DNA from: Lunularia cruciata
Taxonomy: Eukaryota > Streptophyta > Marchantiopsida > Lunulariales > Lunulariaceae
NCBI GenBank assembly: GCA_948567375.1
Contig: OX419762.1
Span: 14,762,001-14,826,000 of the forward strand
Length of the DNA stretch: 64,000 nucleotides
Direction of reading: 5' to 3'
Shown here: piece after piece, positions 22,640-36,100 of the stretch
Layout: each line of letters starts with the position of its first letter
Position numbering within the stretch: the stretch's first letter is position 1
Translations under genes and position numbers: made by a program
Notes under the pieces: model-generated
Told to the model about the DNA's origin: nothing
What the model saw: the letters and a program-made list of their open reading frames with translations, nothing else
Databases searched by the model: none

Positions 22640-23640
22640 GGAGGTCCTAGTTGCTGCTCAAAAGCACCTTAGAATGAAAGAGGTGAAGGTGGAAGTCATG
22701 AAGCAATATGATGAACATTTACGTCCATGTGAATTCAAAGAAATCTGATTAGGAAGAGTTACCCATTCAACAACCAAGATGTGAAAGATATGATTCATAT
22801 AGGGAAAAAAGGGAGTTTGCTTGTCCAAAAGTTACTCCAAACTTTGAGTGAGAATGAGGTTGACCACAAGAGACTTGCAAAGCCAGGGTCATGGGAAATC
22901 ACACATTTATTTATATTTCCCAAACAATTCCAAGATCTTGTGGAGCACTTTCAGCAAGTCATCTTGATGGATTGCACTTATAAGACAAATAAATTTTGCA
23001 TGCCCCTCCTCCGCATGATTGGCTTCACGAGCACATACCATTCTTCCACTATAACGTTATGTTTTATGGAAAGGGAGACAAATGAAAATTATCAATTTCC
23101 TTGGAAAAGCTTTCAAAATGCATCCATGCAAATTCTATATTTGTCATTGATACTGATTCTGCACTTATTGCTGTGCATGGTCAAGTATATCCTACCTATG
23201 TTCCTCTCTTGTGTATATGGCATATTTAGCAAAATATCTTAATGAAATGTTGGCACTGATTCGGGAAGAAATGAGAAGCAATGGAACAATTTCATCACTT
23301 GATGGAATAATCTGATTAGTGCCACCCAAAGTGAGGAAGAACTTGAGGAAAAATGTGCCAAATTAAGGAATCACTAATTGCAGAAGATACAAGGACTATG
23401 GATTGTGTTGATAGGGATGATCTGAAGGAGATTACTAAAGTAATAAATAGAAATGGGAGGAGATAGATATGAGACATGCCTTCAATTATTGATTATTTGG
23501 AGAAAAACAAGATTCCTTTACATGAGAAATTTGCTACTCTGTGGACTAATAAACATTTGCATTTTAGAATGACATCAACATCATGCAACAAGATTGCACA
23601 TTGAAGACTCATCCAAGAATTTTTAGGAGCTGACTGTGGC
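22640..23640 (+). pseudogene. MULE-type transposase remnant (copy 1)
   Basis: Fragments of a Mutator-like (MULE/FAR1-type) transposase. The region before the catalytic core ends in THLFIFPKQFQDL. The first catalytic-Asp motif reads VILMDCTYKTNKFCMPLL, followed by GFTSTYHSS. A 1-base shift near 23125-23135 is needed to continue into the second Asp region (FVIDTDSALIAV ... LCIWHI). Stop codons follow from 23231. The next segment (EAMEQFHHLM ... EEELEEKCAKL) and an IPLHEKFATLWTNKHLHF segment at about 23510-23570 match the order of this family. Broken by at least one frameshift and several stops, hence inactive. Terminal repeats were not found. Confidence 0.85.
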
Positions 23641-24379
23641 AAACATGATTTATGGGAGGAGTATAAAAAAACTCGTTGAGCCTTGGTTTAGCTATTGCAT
23701 TTCCATTGACACTACAATGGACCAGTTTTTGCTCTTCTATACAACCTCCCTTAAAAAATCCAATACTTTTACAACCTCTTTGAATTGAACTAGCTACAAA
23801 AGAAGACTTGAAATGACTTTAGAATTTCCATGCTCTTGTTTTCAATCTTGCTTGTCAAGAGGAGCCAATTTGAAGTTATATAATTAAGACCTAACTTACT
23901 CCTCATTTGTAGTGAATTATTGATTAATCTGATTACATTATTTCCTCAAATCTAGTTTTAGACTGTCAACTCCTTACTCAATTTCTTTGACATACCTTTG
24001 CACTAGTTACTTAGGATTGCAAATGACAACATTGTATTATTAGGTTACTTTCATATTGTTGTTTGGTACCTATGCATGACAAGCTCATGGATCAAAACCG
24101 ATTTTGGTTGGTAGGTGCAAATATGTGGAAATGGGATCTTGCTACCATTGATAGATTAGGTAACTTGGAAATTTTCAATAGTAGATGAGTTTCTTAGAGT
24201 TTGTTTACACCTTATATGCAAGCTCATGGTTTGGTTTTGACATGGATTTATTTGTTGTTTGATGTAGGCAATCAACAATTGCATGTTTGTATAGTCAAGC
24301 AAGGATTAAGGTGGATCAATCAACTTTTGTGGGATCTTGATCTATGAATAATAGGCTTACTATGAACTGATACTTTTTC

Positions 24380-24960
24380 CTTCCTTTTGGAGCTCTACAC
24401 CTTTGCATGGTCAGTCTTGGTAAATCTTTGATTCTAGTTTAATGGCTTCCAACTAATATATTTTCCTTCCTTCCTTTTGGAGCTTTGCACTATTGGATGG
24501 TCAATCTTGGTAAATCTTTGATTCTAATTTTAAGTCTTCCAGCTAATATATGTTCTTCCTTCTAGAGCTTTACACTATTGCATGGTCAATCTTGTTAAAT
24601 CTTTGATTCCATGTTAATGGCTTCCAATTGATATATTGTCCTTTCTTTTGGAGCTTTACACAAATGCATGGTTTGTCTTGGTATATCTTTGACTTGAGTT
24701 TAATTGCTTCCAACTTCTTAATAAGTAGTTGGTAAATTGATTATATATGTTTATTTTCACACAATGGGCTATTCTATTCCAATTTAATGGCTTCAAACTA
24801 ATATATTGTCCTTCCTTTTGGAGCTTTACATAATTTCATGGTTTGTCTTGGTAAATCTTTGATACGAGTTTAATTGCTTCCAACTTCTTAATGAGCAGTT
24901 GGTAATTTGATCACATATGTTGATTTTCATGCAATGAGCCCATGCACCATTTGGGTCCAA
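24380..24960 (+). repeat. Minisatellite of ~90-120-bp units, AT-rich
   Basis: At least five diverged copies of a unit built from GGAGCTTTACAC, GCATGGTCAATCTTGGTAAA, CTTTGATTC and TTAATGGCTTCCAACTAATA. They start near 24388, 24478, 24563, 24650 and 24818. The last two carry an extra TTCTTAATAAGTAGTTGGTAA-type segment, suggesting a longer higher-order unit. Non-coding. Confidence 0.75.
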
Positions 24961-25224
24961 TTCTCTTTTGCTCGTTGTCTCCAGGGTTCCGTTGAGAATG
25001 TGTGCTTAAATTTGGTTAGTTTACACATAAACCTCATGTAGAATACAAATATACAAGCATATGCTAGTCACAACTTCCTTTAAGATGTTATCTTCAGGTT
25101 CTCATAGAGAAAGAACTCAAATGATCTCAAAGAAAAAGAACTCCTAGATCAATTGAGAAGATTTATTAATATTGAGTTTGTAGCTAGAGTTGCTTTGAAC
25201 ATATATCTAGTACTATTGTATTGC

Positions 25225-25375
25225 ACTTGATTGGTTAATATATCTTCTTCCTTCTCAATCAATTAATATATCTTCTTAGGAATACTGGGTACAATTGATT
25301 AATATATGTGCTTTGTTCTTAATTGATTAATGTATCTTCTTCCTTCTTGATCAATTAATATATCTTCCTTTTGAT
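25225..25375. repeat. Short local repeats, ATTGATTAATATATCTTC type
   Basis: Four or five copies of (T)GATTAATATATCTTCTTCC or TCAATTAATATATCTTC alternate over 150 bases. The TCAATTAATA/GATTAATATA cores are partly self-complementary. Low complexity; no function inferred. Confidence 0.5.
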
Positions 25376-26653
25376 TGTGATATCAAGGAGAGAGCTACTC
25401 CTCCTACCATCCACTTGAGAAAATAGATGAATGTAATGGTTATCATATGCAAGTGATGGGTAGGCCTTGCAGCACGTCATGCATTCCATTTGAAGCAAAA
25501 ATTTTCAATACCTCTTGCACTATTTGATAAAAAATGGCTATTGAATTCACAATCACCTTATCAATCATTGGACTTCAATGAGCTAGCACTGAGATGGTGT
25601 AAAAATAATTTTCCAACACCACTAACAAGTCGCCTTTGAACTCGTGCAGAGATTGTAAACAAAGATTGTGATGTCACCATTCAAGTTTCACTAAAACCAA
25701 CTCAAAATGAGGAAAACCTCTTATGAAAATTATAACATTTCTTACAAACTGAGCAATCAGGTAATGTAGTGGTTGTGCAATTTATGGACAGAATAGATAA
25801 TCTCCAAAGTGTTATCAAGAATATTTACAAAAGAGACTTCAATTGATTGGGGTTACAAGCCGATCTACTACAATGATGATGGGATAGCAATTTACAATCC
25901 TTGTGGTTGAGAAGGCAGGAATTGTTGTAGTAGTTATTATCTATCATTGTTCTTTTATAGTATGATAATAACATTTTAATTGTTCTATTTCTCTTTGGTT
26001 TCTCTTTGGCATATCCCACAAACTAGAGTGATAAGATGTGGATTAGAGTGATATGAATAACTATGTTAGGTTGATTGTGTATATGAAATAAATTATCATG
26101 ATAAATGTTAAATGATAGTGCCAATAGACCTGTTTGCTTTGCCCTTCAACTCACTCTCGTGTCCTCTACTATATGATAAGAATTTGTACAACTTAATACA
26201 TACAAATTGTTTGTATACATTTGAATCCTCATATGATATAGTGTAAAAATATGTTTCCCCAAATTACATTAGTACATGTTAGATGTTTAAGCTAGCTTAT
26301 ATATTCTAGTAAGTTTGGAAAAAAAGATTTACAAGTTATATATTGATTATGGAGCCAATAACTGCACAACATGAATCACATCTAGATTATGTGTTACCCT
26401 TTTGATTAGGGAGTCAATAACCTCACATAGGGTATGAATAAACTCACCACACTCTCCAACTATAATTTTATAAGTAAACTCACCAAAACCCTTCAATTAA
26501 AGGGTACTTGACTCACCATACTACTCCAACTATATGGAGGTTGTTTCTATTTTACAAGATAGGTATTGTACTTGTTATCAAGCAATTATTGTCAAAGATC
26601 CTCATCATTCTATCCTTTGCTAGGTATCTTCAACACAAACCACTAGTTTCCTT

Positions 26654-27265
26654 TGTATAACAGTCCAAAGATTAAAAAAAACATAAGATTGGAATTCCCA
26701 AGACTTTGATGCCACAAAGGAGCACTTTGTCTTTATTATATAGTGGAGAAGATCCACACCAAAGGAGCTACACTCTTAGATTAGATACATGGATTGGTGA
26801 CATGTCAAAAAGCTACACCCTTAGATTAGCTACATGGATTGGTGACATGTCAACCCTAGTTCCATTTGGTTGGTCAAGCAAGTTTGACCAAAAGGAATCT
26901 TTTGGGAATCTTCTTAAAGAAAGCTCAAAATAGAATGGAAATGATACCATAGGAAAGATCTTGTCAAGAAAAACTGAGTGTGAGAGAGAGGAAATTAAAT
27001 ACCTTTTCTTCCAAGGGGATTAAGTTTCTATTTTAACACCTTGTTCTTTAGTTTAGGCCTCTAAAATTCACTTTAAAGTTTCTGGTGTGTTTTCGGTCAA
27101 CACCTTATTAGTGGAAGTCCTATTTGGTGGCTCTTCTATTTGATCCACTTAAACCGTCATGTATAACATATGTAAAGATTACAAGCAAATTAAGCAACCA
27201 AGCAAGCAAATCTTAACCAAGCAAATTTTTACCTTTAAATAATTTGTCTAGCTAATGGTATTACA
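26654..27265 (-). repeat. 3' LTR of outer family A element
   Basis: 612 bases. On the minus strand it begins TGTAATACC (27,265) and ends with a degenerate GTTATACA (26,654); this TGTAATA/TATTACA pairing is the mark of all family A LTRs here. It contains the family's TATATAATAAAGACAA-like promoter segment. No target duplication was recognised at its outer end. Confidence 0.7.
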
Positions 27266-27283
27266 AACCTCCCCATTTGAGAT

Positions 27284-28560
27284 GCAATGTCCTTGTTGCA
27301 AAACTATCGCTCAAAATATTACACTAACATTGGTGCATTGGTCAAGTTAGCTACAAGCTCCCAAGTTCTTCATACAAAGGGTATCATTTCCAATGTACAA
27401 GATATTCCACATATTGATGGTGTGTACTTTGGATGTGTTTTTGGAAAATGCACTCTACTTCATATTCCTCCATTCCATAATGAATGTATGGAAAGAAGTG
27501 TGGAATTTGGGATGCATGACATCATGTCAAAGAAACATGGACCACTGGATGGATCTTCATGTGTGGAGGTAGCTCAAGGTGATAAGTCATTGCTCCCACT
27601 TGTTGAATGATGAGAAAAGGACCAATAAAGCAAGGTTTGAACTTAGGACGGCTAACCAATGTAGTGTTTGTTGTAGACAACCACACTTGATCCTTGATTG
27701 CAAATTCCATGTGCTACCAATGTGCATCTACATCTTGTTTTTGCAACTTTTGGGCTATTCAAAACTTGTTCTTGGCATTCTCCATGCTATGTTGGATTCT
27801 AGAGATACAAGTATTGACAACATCAACTTTTGTAGCCATCAGGCTAATTGTTGTTAAGCTCAAAGTTATGAAAAGATGTTTTTCATACATAAGGAAGAAT
27901 GGCGTGATCTATGTAGATGCATTCACCAAATTATTGTGGACACATTACTTCCGCTAATAAAAGTAATGTGTCTCACAATTCTTGCTCCTCCAAAGTGAAG
28001 CCCCATAGCATGTTCTCAATAATATGATTGGCTTGCTTTGTTTGTCCATCAATTTGTAGATGGTATGAAATGGATATTGCAAGTTTGGTTTTGAAGACTC
28101 CTAAGAGTGTTCTCCAAAACAAACTAGGGAATTGAGTATCATGATCTTCATGAGCACTCAAGATAATCCATGCTAAGAAAAGACCGTAGCTAAGTACAAT
28201 TGAGGCAATTGTGGCCGAGTCACATCCTTGGTCATAGGACACAAATGAATTATTTTGCTAAGTTGGTCTACAAAGACTACATTGGAGTCAAAACTTGAGG
28301 TGGACTTGGGCAATTCACAAATGAGATCCATGCTTACTTGCTCCCAACATTGTGTAGAGGTAGGAAGGGGTGGAAAGAGATCTACAAAAGCTTGATTAGA
28401 GGCTTGATTTTAGGCTTGTTTTTGTTGATAGAGTAGGCAGTTTTGCACATACTCCATCACATCTTTGCACATCTTGGGCCAATAGTAATGGCATTTGATT
28501 GCATCTAAGGTCTTGTCCACTCCAACATAACTTGCAATGGCAAAATCATGACATTCAACT
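27284..28560 (-). pseudogene. Family A integrase and chromodomain remnant
   Basis: Minus-strand fragments with stops. The integrase zinc-binding/start region includes WPKMCKDVMEYVQNCLLYQQ and WEQVSMDLI. The core reads FWRTLLGVFKTKLAISISYH (27,973-28,242) and the C-terminal domain KFKPCFIGPFLIIQQVGAM ... HPVVHVSL (27,522-27,710). Next comes a chromodomain remnant with TWELVANLTNAP at about 27,330-27,369. Typical chromovirus order; inactivated by stops and frameshifts. Confidence 0.85.
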
Positions 28561-29005
28561 AGAATGGTGGTTCATAGGTCTGGAGCATCAAGGATCCATA
28601 ACTTGCCATCAAGGAAGGTTAGTCCTTGGGGTTTTGGTTATATCTTTGGATGATTGAGCTCTTATAATCTATTGTTTAGTCTTTGTAGCATTAAGAATCA
28701 TCATCTAGAAATCTAGGTTCATATTGATCTCTACAACTAGATTATTCATCATAGGCATCCAAGTGAATGCATCTGCAAGATGCTTCTTACTCTCCACATA
28801 TGTGATAGTCATGTCAAACTATTGTCTCCACTTTGCCCAACAAATGTGTTTATGAAATAGATCTTTTGTATCTCTAGGTAAACTAGTGGTTTGTGGTTTA
28901 TCTAAACTACAAATGCCTTCTCACAAAGATAGTGCTTCCATTGCTTGGTCGCAAGGACAATTATTAGCTTTTTTTTGTGGTATGATAAATTTATTCTTCC
29001 AATAA

Positions 29006-29100
29006 CTATTTTTGAGAGAAATATGCAATTGGGTGCCATCCATCATCCCATTCTTGTTGGAAAACTATTCCTATTGCAATGCTTGATGGATTTGCAACCA
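29006..29100 (-). pseudogene. Family A RNase H fragment
   Basis: Minus strand: LVANPSSIAIGIVFQQEWDD, then GWHPIAYFSQK, the usual start of a Ty3/gypsy RNase H domain with the leading Asp changed to Asn. The reading frame runs into the adjacent microsatellite, so this half ends here. Confidence 0.75.
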
Positions 29101-29133
29101 ACTTGATTGGACATTTAGTATCATATCTGTTGT

Positions 29134-30168
<1,035 letters not shown>

Positions 30169-30251
30169 TCAAGTACATCTAGGACATAACCACTATCCTT
30201 GAGGGACCACCATGAGGGGAAGGGTCAAACACACCATCTGCCATCCTCTCA
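30169..30251 (-). pseudogene. B1 polyprotein C-terminus, last half of a PHD-type finger
   Basis: The minus strand encodes, with one internal stop, GWQMVCLT, then LPLMVVPQG, then WLCPRC and a stop at 30,169. These are the last zinc ligands and the Trp of a PHD finger. The first half lies at 39,749-39,799. The second family A element is inserted between the two. Confidence 0.7.
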
Positions 30252-30256
30252 AACAA

Positions 30257-30943
30257 TATAATGTTCTGAGGAGAAGAGAAACAAAAGAGGAGAAACACAA
30301 GGTTTCATCTCTTAATACTCAGATCCCTTGATACTCAGATGTCCTTATAATCTTCCAAGGATAGGAGACCTTATAAGAGAAACACAAAAGAAGAAATACA
30401 AAGATTCTCACTCAATACTTCTATGCCCCAAAGCAGCACCTTGTCTTTATTATTTAGCAAAGAGGATTCCCTCAAAGGAAGCTCCACCCTTGGATTGGAT
30501 ACACGGATTGGTGACATATCAGGAAGCTCTACCCTTAGAATAGTTGCATGCATGAGTGACATGTCGATTCTTGTCCTATTTGGTGGGTCAAACAATGTTT
30601 GATCAAAAGGGAATCTTTAGAGAATCTTCCTATAGGAATCTCATAATTGCATGGGTGAGGTACCATTGGAAAGCTCTTGATGAGAAAAATAAGGAGGAGA
30701 GAAGGCCAATCTTTTCTTCCTAGGGGAAAAAATGACACATTTTTTATGTCTAATTCACCCGTTTAGGTCTCCAAAATTGGCTCTAAAGTTTTCATGCTAT
30801 TTCCAACTCCCACACTATTAGTAGAAGAACTCATTTGTTGACAAATATATCTGATCTACTTAGCCTATCATATATAACATCCTTCTAGATGTTACTAAAC
30901 CAATTTTCACCTCTAGATAATATGTCTAGCCATTGGTATTACA
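30257..30943 (-). repeat. A2 outer 3' LTR
   Basis: 687 bases. The minus strand starts TGTAATACC (30,943) and ends GAACATTATA (30,257; the expected TACA end has a transition). It contains the family's promoter-like segment with a TAATAAAGACAAGGTGC-type sequence on the minus strand. The left flank AACAA is half of the target duplication. Confidence 0.8.
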
Positions 30944-31460
30944 ACCCAAAGGAGCACCTTGTCTTTATTAGATAACAAACAGGATCCACTCAAGAGGAGC
31001 TCCACCCTTGGATCAGATACATGGATTGGTGACATGTCAATGAGCTCCAGCATTAAAATTAGTTGCATGGATTGGTGACATATCAATCCTTGTCCTCTTT
31101 GGTTGGTCAAATAAGTTTTACAAGAAGGAATCATTGAAGAATCTTCTTAATAAGAAGCTTAGAATAACATGGGGGAGGTATTGATGGAATGCTCTTGGCA
31201 AGACAAAGAAGGGGGAGAAGATAATGCTTTTTTCTTTGAAGAAGCATATGCTATAATTTTTTAGGTCTAATGCATCCATTTAGGCACCCAATATTGGCTT
31301 TAAAGGTTTCAAGGTATTTTGGGCATCTACTCTATTAGTGAAAGTACTTTTTTGGTGACAAATCTATTTAATCTACTTAGAATATCATATATAATATCTT
31401 TTAAAATATTACCAAGAAAATTACCACCTCTAGATTATATGTCTAACTAATGGGATTACA
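30944..31460 (-). repeat. A2 inner 3' LTR, truncated
   Basis: A second LTR copy directly abuts the first. It lacks about 70 bases at its low-coordinate end and begins TGTAATCCC on the minus strand at 31,460, next to the purine tract. It is therefore the LTR in the correct place for reverse transcription; the outer copy is extra. Confidence 0.75.
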
Positions 31461-31475
31461 AACCTCCTCTTAAGA
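31461..31475 (-). promoter_or_regulatory. Polypurine tract of A2
   Basis: The minus strand reads TTAAGAGGAGG just before the LTR start TGTAATCCC. A purine run in this position primes plus-strand DNA synthesis in LTR retroelements. The outer family A element has an equivalent GGGGAGG run at 27,266-27,283. Confidence 0.7.
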
Positions 31476-34400
31476 CGCAATATCCTCATTACAAAGTTGT
31501 TGCTCAAAAGATTGCACTAACACCAATGCATAGGTCAAGTTAGCTATTGGCTCTCATGTTGCCTTATAAAGTGGGTACACTTTACAGTGGACAAGATATT
31601 CCACATGTAGATAGTGGGTACCCCGTATGCATTTTTGGAAAATACATTTGATTTTATATTCCTCTATGCCATCCATGAATGTTGGACAAGGTAAACCTTC
31701 TTGTATGGAAGAAAAATAGGGTGGTCAGTGTGCATATCTATATAGTAAGGAAACATGGAACATTAGATGGATCTTCATGTGTGATGGTAGCTTGAGGTGA
31801 TAGGCCCAATGCTAAACTTGATCTTGATAAACCACACTTGATCCCCAATGCTAAACTCTATGTGCCTACAATGTGCATTTTCATATTGTTTCTATCAATT
31901 TTGGGCAATCTGCAACCTATGTTTTGCATTCTTTACACCTTGTTGGATTTTAGAAACAAAAGTGTTGACAATGTCAACTTTTTAGCCATCGGGTGAATCT
32001 TTACCAAGCTTGAAGGTGTGAAAGGATGTTCTCCATACACAAGGAAGAATGGTGTGACATTTGTAGATGTATTAACTGAATTGTTGTAAGCAAATTCCAC
32101 TAGTAGAAGTAAGGTGTCTCACTTTTCTTGCTCCTCTAAGATGAAGACCTGGAATATGTCCTCAAGAGTGCAATTGGCCCTTTCTATTTATCCTTTTTTT
32201 TGTAGATGTTATGCCATGGACATTGCAAGTTTGGTTTTGAAGATGCAACAAAGTGTTATCCTAAAAAGCTAGTGAAGTGAGTGCCCCAATCAATGATGAG
32301 CACTTGAGACAAGCCATTGTGAGAAAAGATTGTAGCTAAGTACCATTAAGCTAATTATGGAGTAGTCACATCCTTGGTCATAGGACACATATGAATCATT
32401 TTGCTAAGATGGTCTACAAAGACTAAAATGCAGTCAAATCCTATTGTGGTCTTGAGCAATTCACACCAGATCCATGTTGACCTACTCCCAACTTTGTGTA
32501 GGAGTAAGGAGGGGTTAAAGGAGTCATATTGTAGCCTGATTAGAAGCTTTATTGTGTTGACAAAGTAGGCAGCTTTGAAGAGAAATCATATCATTGCTCA
32601 TCTTGGGCCACTATAATGACATCTGATTGCATCTAAGGTCTTGTGACTTGCAATGACAGAATCATGACATTCTACTAGGATGATGGTTCTTATATCTGTG
32701 GTATTTAGGATCCATAACTTGCTATCATGAAAGATGAATCTTTGGGTATTAGTTATGCCTTTGGATGATTGAGCTCCAACAATCTATGGGTCAATCTTCA
32801 TAGTAGTAAAAAGCCTTGGCCAAAATTATGGGTTTCTCTTGACCTCTACCACCAAATTTTTTGCCATAGGCATTTGGGTGAATATCTACAAGTTGCTTCT
32901 TGCCTTTCACATATGTGATCATCATGTTGAACCGTTGTCTCTACTTTATCCAAAAAATCTATTGATGGGAGACTCAAGGTATGTACCTATCCTAATCTAT
33001 GTCTCTTCTAGTCTATGTCTCAAGGTAGACAAGAGATTTGTGGTTTATCTTCACTACAATGCCTTCTTGTTAAGATAGTGCTTCCAATGCTTGGTTGCAA
33101 GGACAATAGCCAACTCTTCTTGTTTGGTGGTGTGATAGTTGCGCTTTGTAGGTAATAACTTTCAAGAGAAATATGCAGCTAGGTGCCATTTGTCATTCCA
33201 TTCTTGTTATAGTATTGCTCCTATAGCAACATCCAGAATATCCAAAATATCCAATCAAGTTAGCTATACATGTGTTGCTATTGGTGCCAACTTGAGATTG
33301 GTGTATATAACAATGCATCTTCCAATTCTTGAAAGGCCAATTCCTATGTGGTTGTCCACATCCACTTCTTTCCCTTTCCAAGTAGTGCCATTAGAGGTTG
33401 TATAACATTGGAGAAGTCCTTGACAAATTGACAATAGAACCTTGTCAATCCCAAGAAACTCTTGAGTTAAATCTGATTTTTTGGAGCACTTCATTTTTGA
33501 ATAATCTTTATTTATTTGCTAACACCTGGATACTTCTACATGTATTTTATGCCCCAAAAAATCTACTTCAGACTTGCCAAACTTGCACTTTAGGACTTTA
33601 GCATATGATCAATATTGTTGTAGAATCTAGAGGGCTTCTTACAAATGTTGCTTGTGCTCCTTCATTGTCTTGCTATTGACTTCATTATCTCACTATAGAC
33701 TAAGATGTCATCAAGGAAAATAACAATAGACTTATCCAAGTATGGACATTATGTCATTCATCAAACTCATGAAAGTGGCTAGTGCATTGGTGAGGCTAAA
33801 TGGCATCATTAGGTACTCAAAGTGACCATACTTTGTTTGAAAGGCTATTTTATGTACATCGTCCTCCACAATCCTAATTTCGTTGTAACCGCTTTGCAGA
33901 TCCAATTTGGTGAAGTGTTTTGCTCTATTGAGTTGATCAAGCAGGTCATCCATGTGAGGTAGTGGGTATTTTTTCTTCAACATTTGCTGATTTAGGCCCC
34001 GATAGTCAATGCACATGTGCATCATATCGTCCTTCTTCTTCACAAACAAGATAGGAGCACTATATGATGTTATGTTGGGTTGGATAAATCATTTTTGCAA
34101 TAGATCCTCAATTTGAGCCTTGCACTCTTCCAACTCATGAGGTGATAGTAGATATGGTGCCTTAGAAGAAAGTGTCTTCATAAGAAGTAACTCAATTTTA
34201 CGATCTACTTTTCTTTTTGGTGGTAATCTTGAGGGTAAATCATCAAGAAAGACATCTTGAAACTCATTAACCTTATCTTTCAAATTCTCAAGAATTTATC
34301 CATTGACTTGTGCACTCTAGACCTCTCTTATTATACCCATAAAACATCTTTTTATCTTATCAATAATTGTTATCTCTATGACATAAAGAGGTAGTTCTTG

Positions 34401-34860
34401 CTTTTTTAATCTTTCTCTATCTCTAATGATCTTCCATTGGCTAGTTCTCACTATTTTCTTTCTCCAATCTACCGTGGAGTTGTAGTGCTCTATCCATGGC
34501 ATGCCTTAGGTCATATCTTAATAAGCTAACTATGTTACTTACCACTCAATTTCTTCTTGATATTCTCATATAGAGAGTGCTACCTTTTTAGGTGACTACT
34601 CAATCCTCTTTGTCTTAAACCATTAAGTAACTCTACTTCTTCATTCTCATCCTTCTCTAATTCCATCCCCAACCTTATTGTAACAAAGTGAGACAAGAAA
34701 TTCTCTATTGCTCTAAGGTCTATGAATACTCTCACTTGATTTCCTTCTACGACTCCATTTATGACAATCAATTGTGAATTTATCTTCCTCAATCTTTGCA
34801 CACTTATCATGTTCCTCCCCCTGCTTTTATGCTTCTTCATTGAGCTTGCAAGGCCATGAC
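31476..34860 (-). pseudogene. A2 pol remnant: protease, RT, RNase H, integrase, chromodomain
   Basis: In minus-strand order. The protease remnant (34,840-34,580) has VFIDLRAIENFLSH, in which the usual DSGA motif is altered. The pre-RT segment is at 34,283-34,089. The reverse transcriptase (34,049-33,690) has [46 protein letters not shown] and the active-site FLDD near 33,700. RNase H and integrase traces run down to about 31,740. The chromodomain is at about 31,610-31,476 (EYLVHCKVYPLYKAT, EPIANLTYA). Stops and frameshifts throughout; non-functional. Confidence 0.85.
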
Positions 34861-36100
34861 ATAAAATTGTTGGTAATATTTATTTTTTGATGTGATTTCA
34901 ACATCCTCTTCTTTAATTTGTCTCTCCAAGTTGTTCAAAGGTCATCTATATGGAGGCCAAGGCCCTCTAAGAAGGCAAACATGACAATTGATGGCTATGT
35001 GCCCAACTTGGCCACAATTGTAATAAAGTCAGTGTTCTACTCAAGCCCTTTCTCCTTGTGGGACTCCATCTCTCCTTTCTTTGGTCCGTCCTCATTCTCC
35101 TTAGAGCGATTGTGTTCCTCAGTCTTGGAAAAAGAGGTTGCCCAACTCTATAGGAATTGGTCCACCAAAGTGTGGTGTTTTAGCCTAATAGTGTTGAGTC
35201 AAGATTACCTTTTCACCTCCTCTAAGCACTCTTGCTATCCTCTAAGCGCATGCAATGGCTTCAAAAATAGCAAGAGAATTTTGTACCATTACCTCTTGAT
35301 GAATTTTCTCTTTAACCCTATTTGAAATTGTCAAGAACTTTTGTTGGACTCATATCAGTTATCATAACCTACATATTGAGAAATTCCTCCATGTACTCTT
35401 GCATGATGTTATTTTGCTTCAACCTCCATAGTTAGGTGTAAGCCATCTGCATAGAATCCATGGATTGGAAATTCTCAACAACCCTTCTTGCATTAATATC
35501 TAAGAAATCTCTCTTCCTTTGACCAAAACTAATAGTTGCCAAACATCACACCATGTGAGAGCTTTATCTATCAAGTACCCACATGAAAATACACTTGCAG
35601 AATGATCAATGATTTCAATTATTATAATCAAAAGTATTGATTCATTCTTGAAATCCAATTTTCCTCTATTTCCATTGAACATTACTCCTTGTAAGCCTCA
35701 ATGTTGCATATCTTCTTCATCTATAGTAACAATGTGGCTTTTTTGTTGATTGGGATTGGTGTCATTTACAAAAGTATTGATTCATTCTTGAAATCTAGTT
35801 TCCTCTATTCTTATGGAATATTACTCCTTGTAAGCCTCAACGTTGCATGTCTTCTTCATCTTTAGTAATAATGTGGCTTCATTGTTGATCAAGGTTAGTG
35901 TCATTGGGGTGGGTATCTCTCCAAGTACTTTGGTCATTATGACTAGGTTTTGGGATGATTCTTCTTCTTGCATTACATGGTTTTTCTTGAAGGTATATAC
36001 TTGACTTTGCAATGCCTCCATTATCATCTTGATCTCCTAAAACTTGTTCAAAATCCCCTAGATTCCTTGCATCAAATCATGTAATCATGGTTTCATTATT
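34861..36100 (-). pseudogene. A2 gag remnant
   Basis: Located between the protease remnant and the primer-binding site, where gag must lie. Minus-strand fragments (e.g. 36,027-35,821, SQVYTFKKNHVMQEEESS) correspond to sequence at 59,200-60,200 in the outer element, which shows shared descent. There is no intact ORF; the call rests on position and on the match between the two copies. Confidence 0.6.

Larger units (their letters stand above)
23641..26653. other. AT-rich degenerate transposon-derived DNA
   Basis: No intact gene. A possible remnant of the SWIM-type zinc-finger region that ends MULE transposases is visible at about 25432-25490 (ECNGYHMQVMGRPCS, weak). The rest is AT-rich and CpG-poor and holds the two short repeat clusters listed separately. 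Confidence 0.45.
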
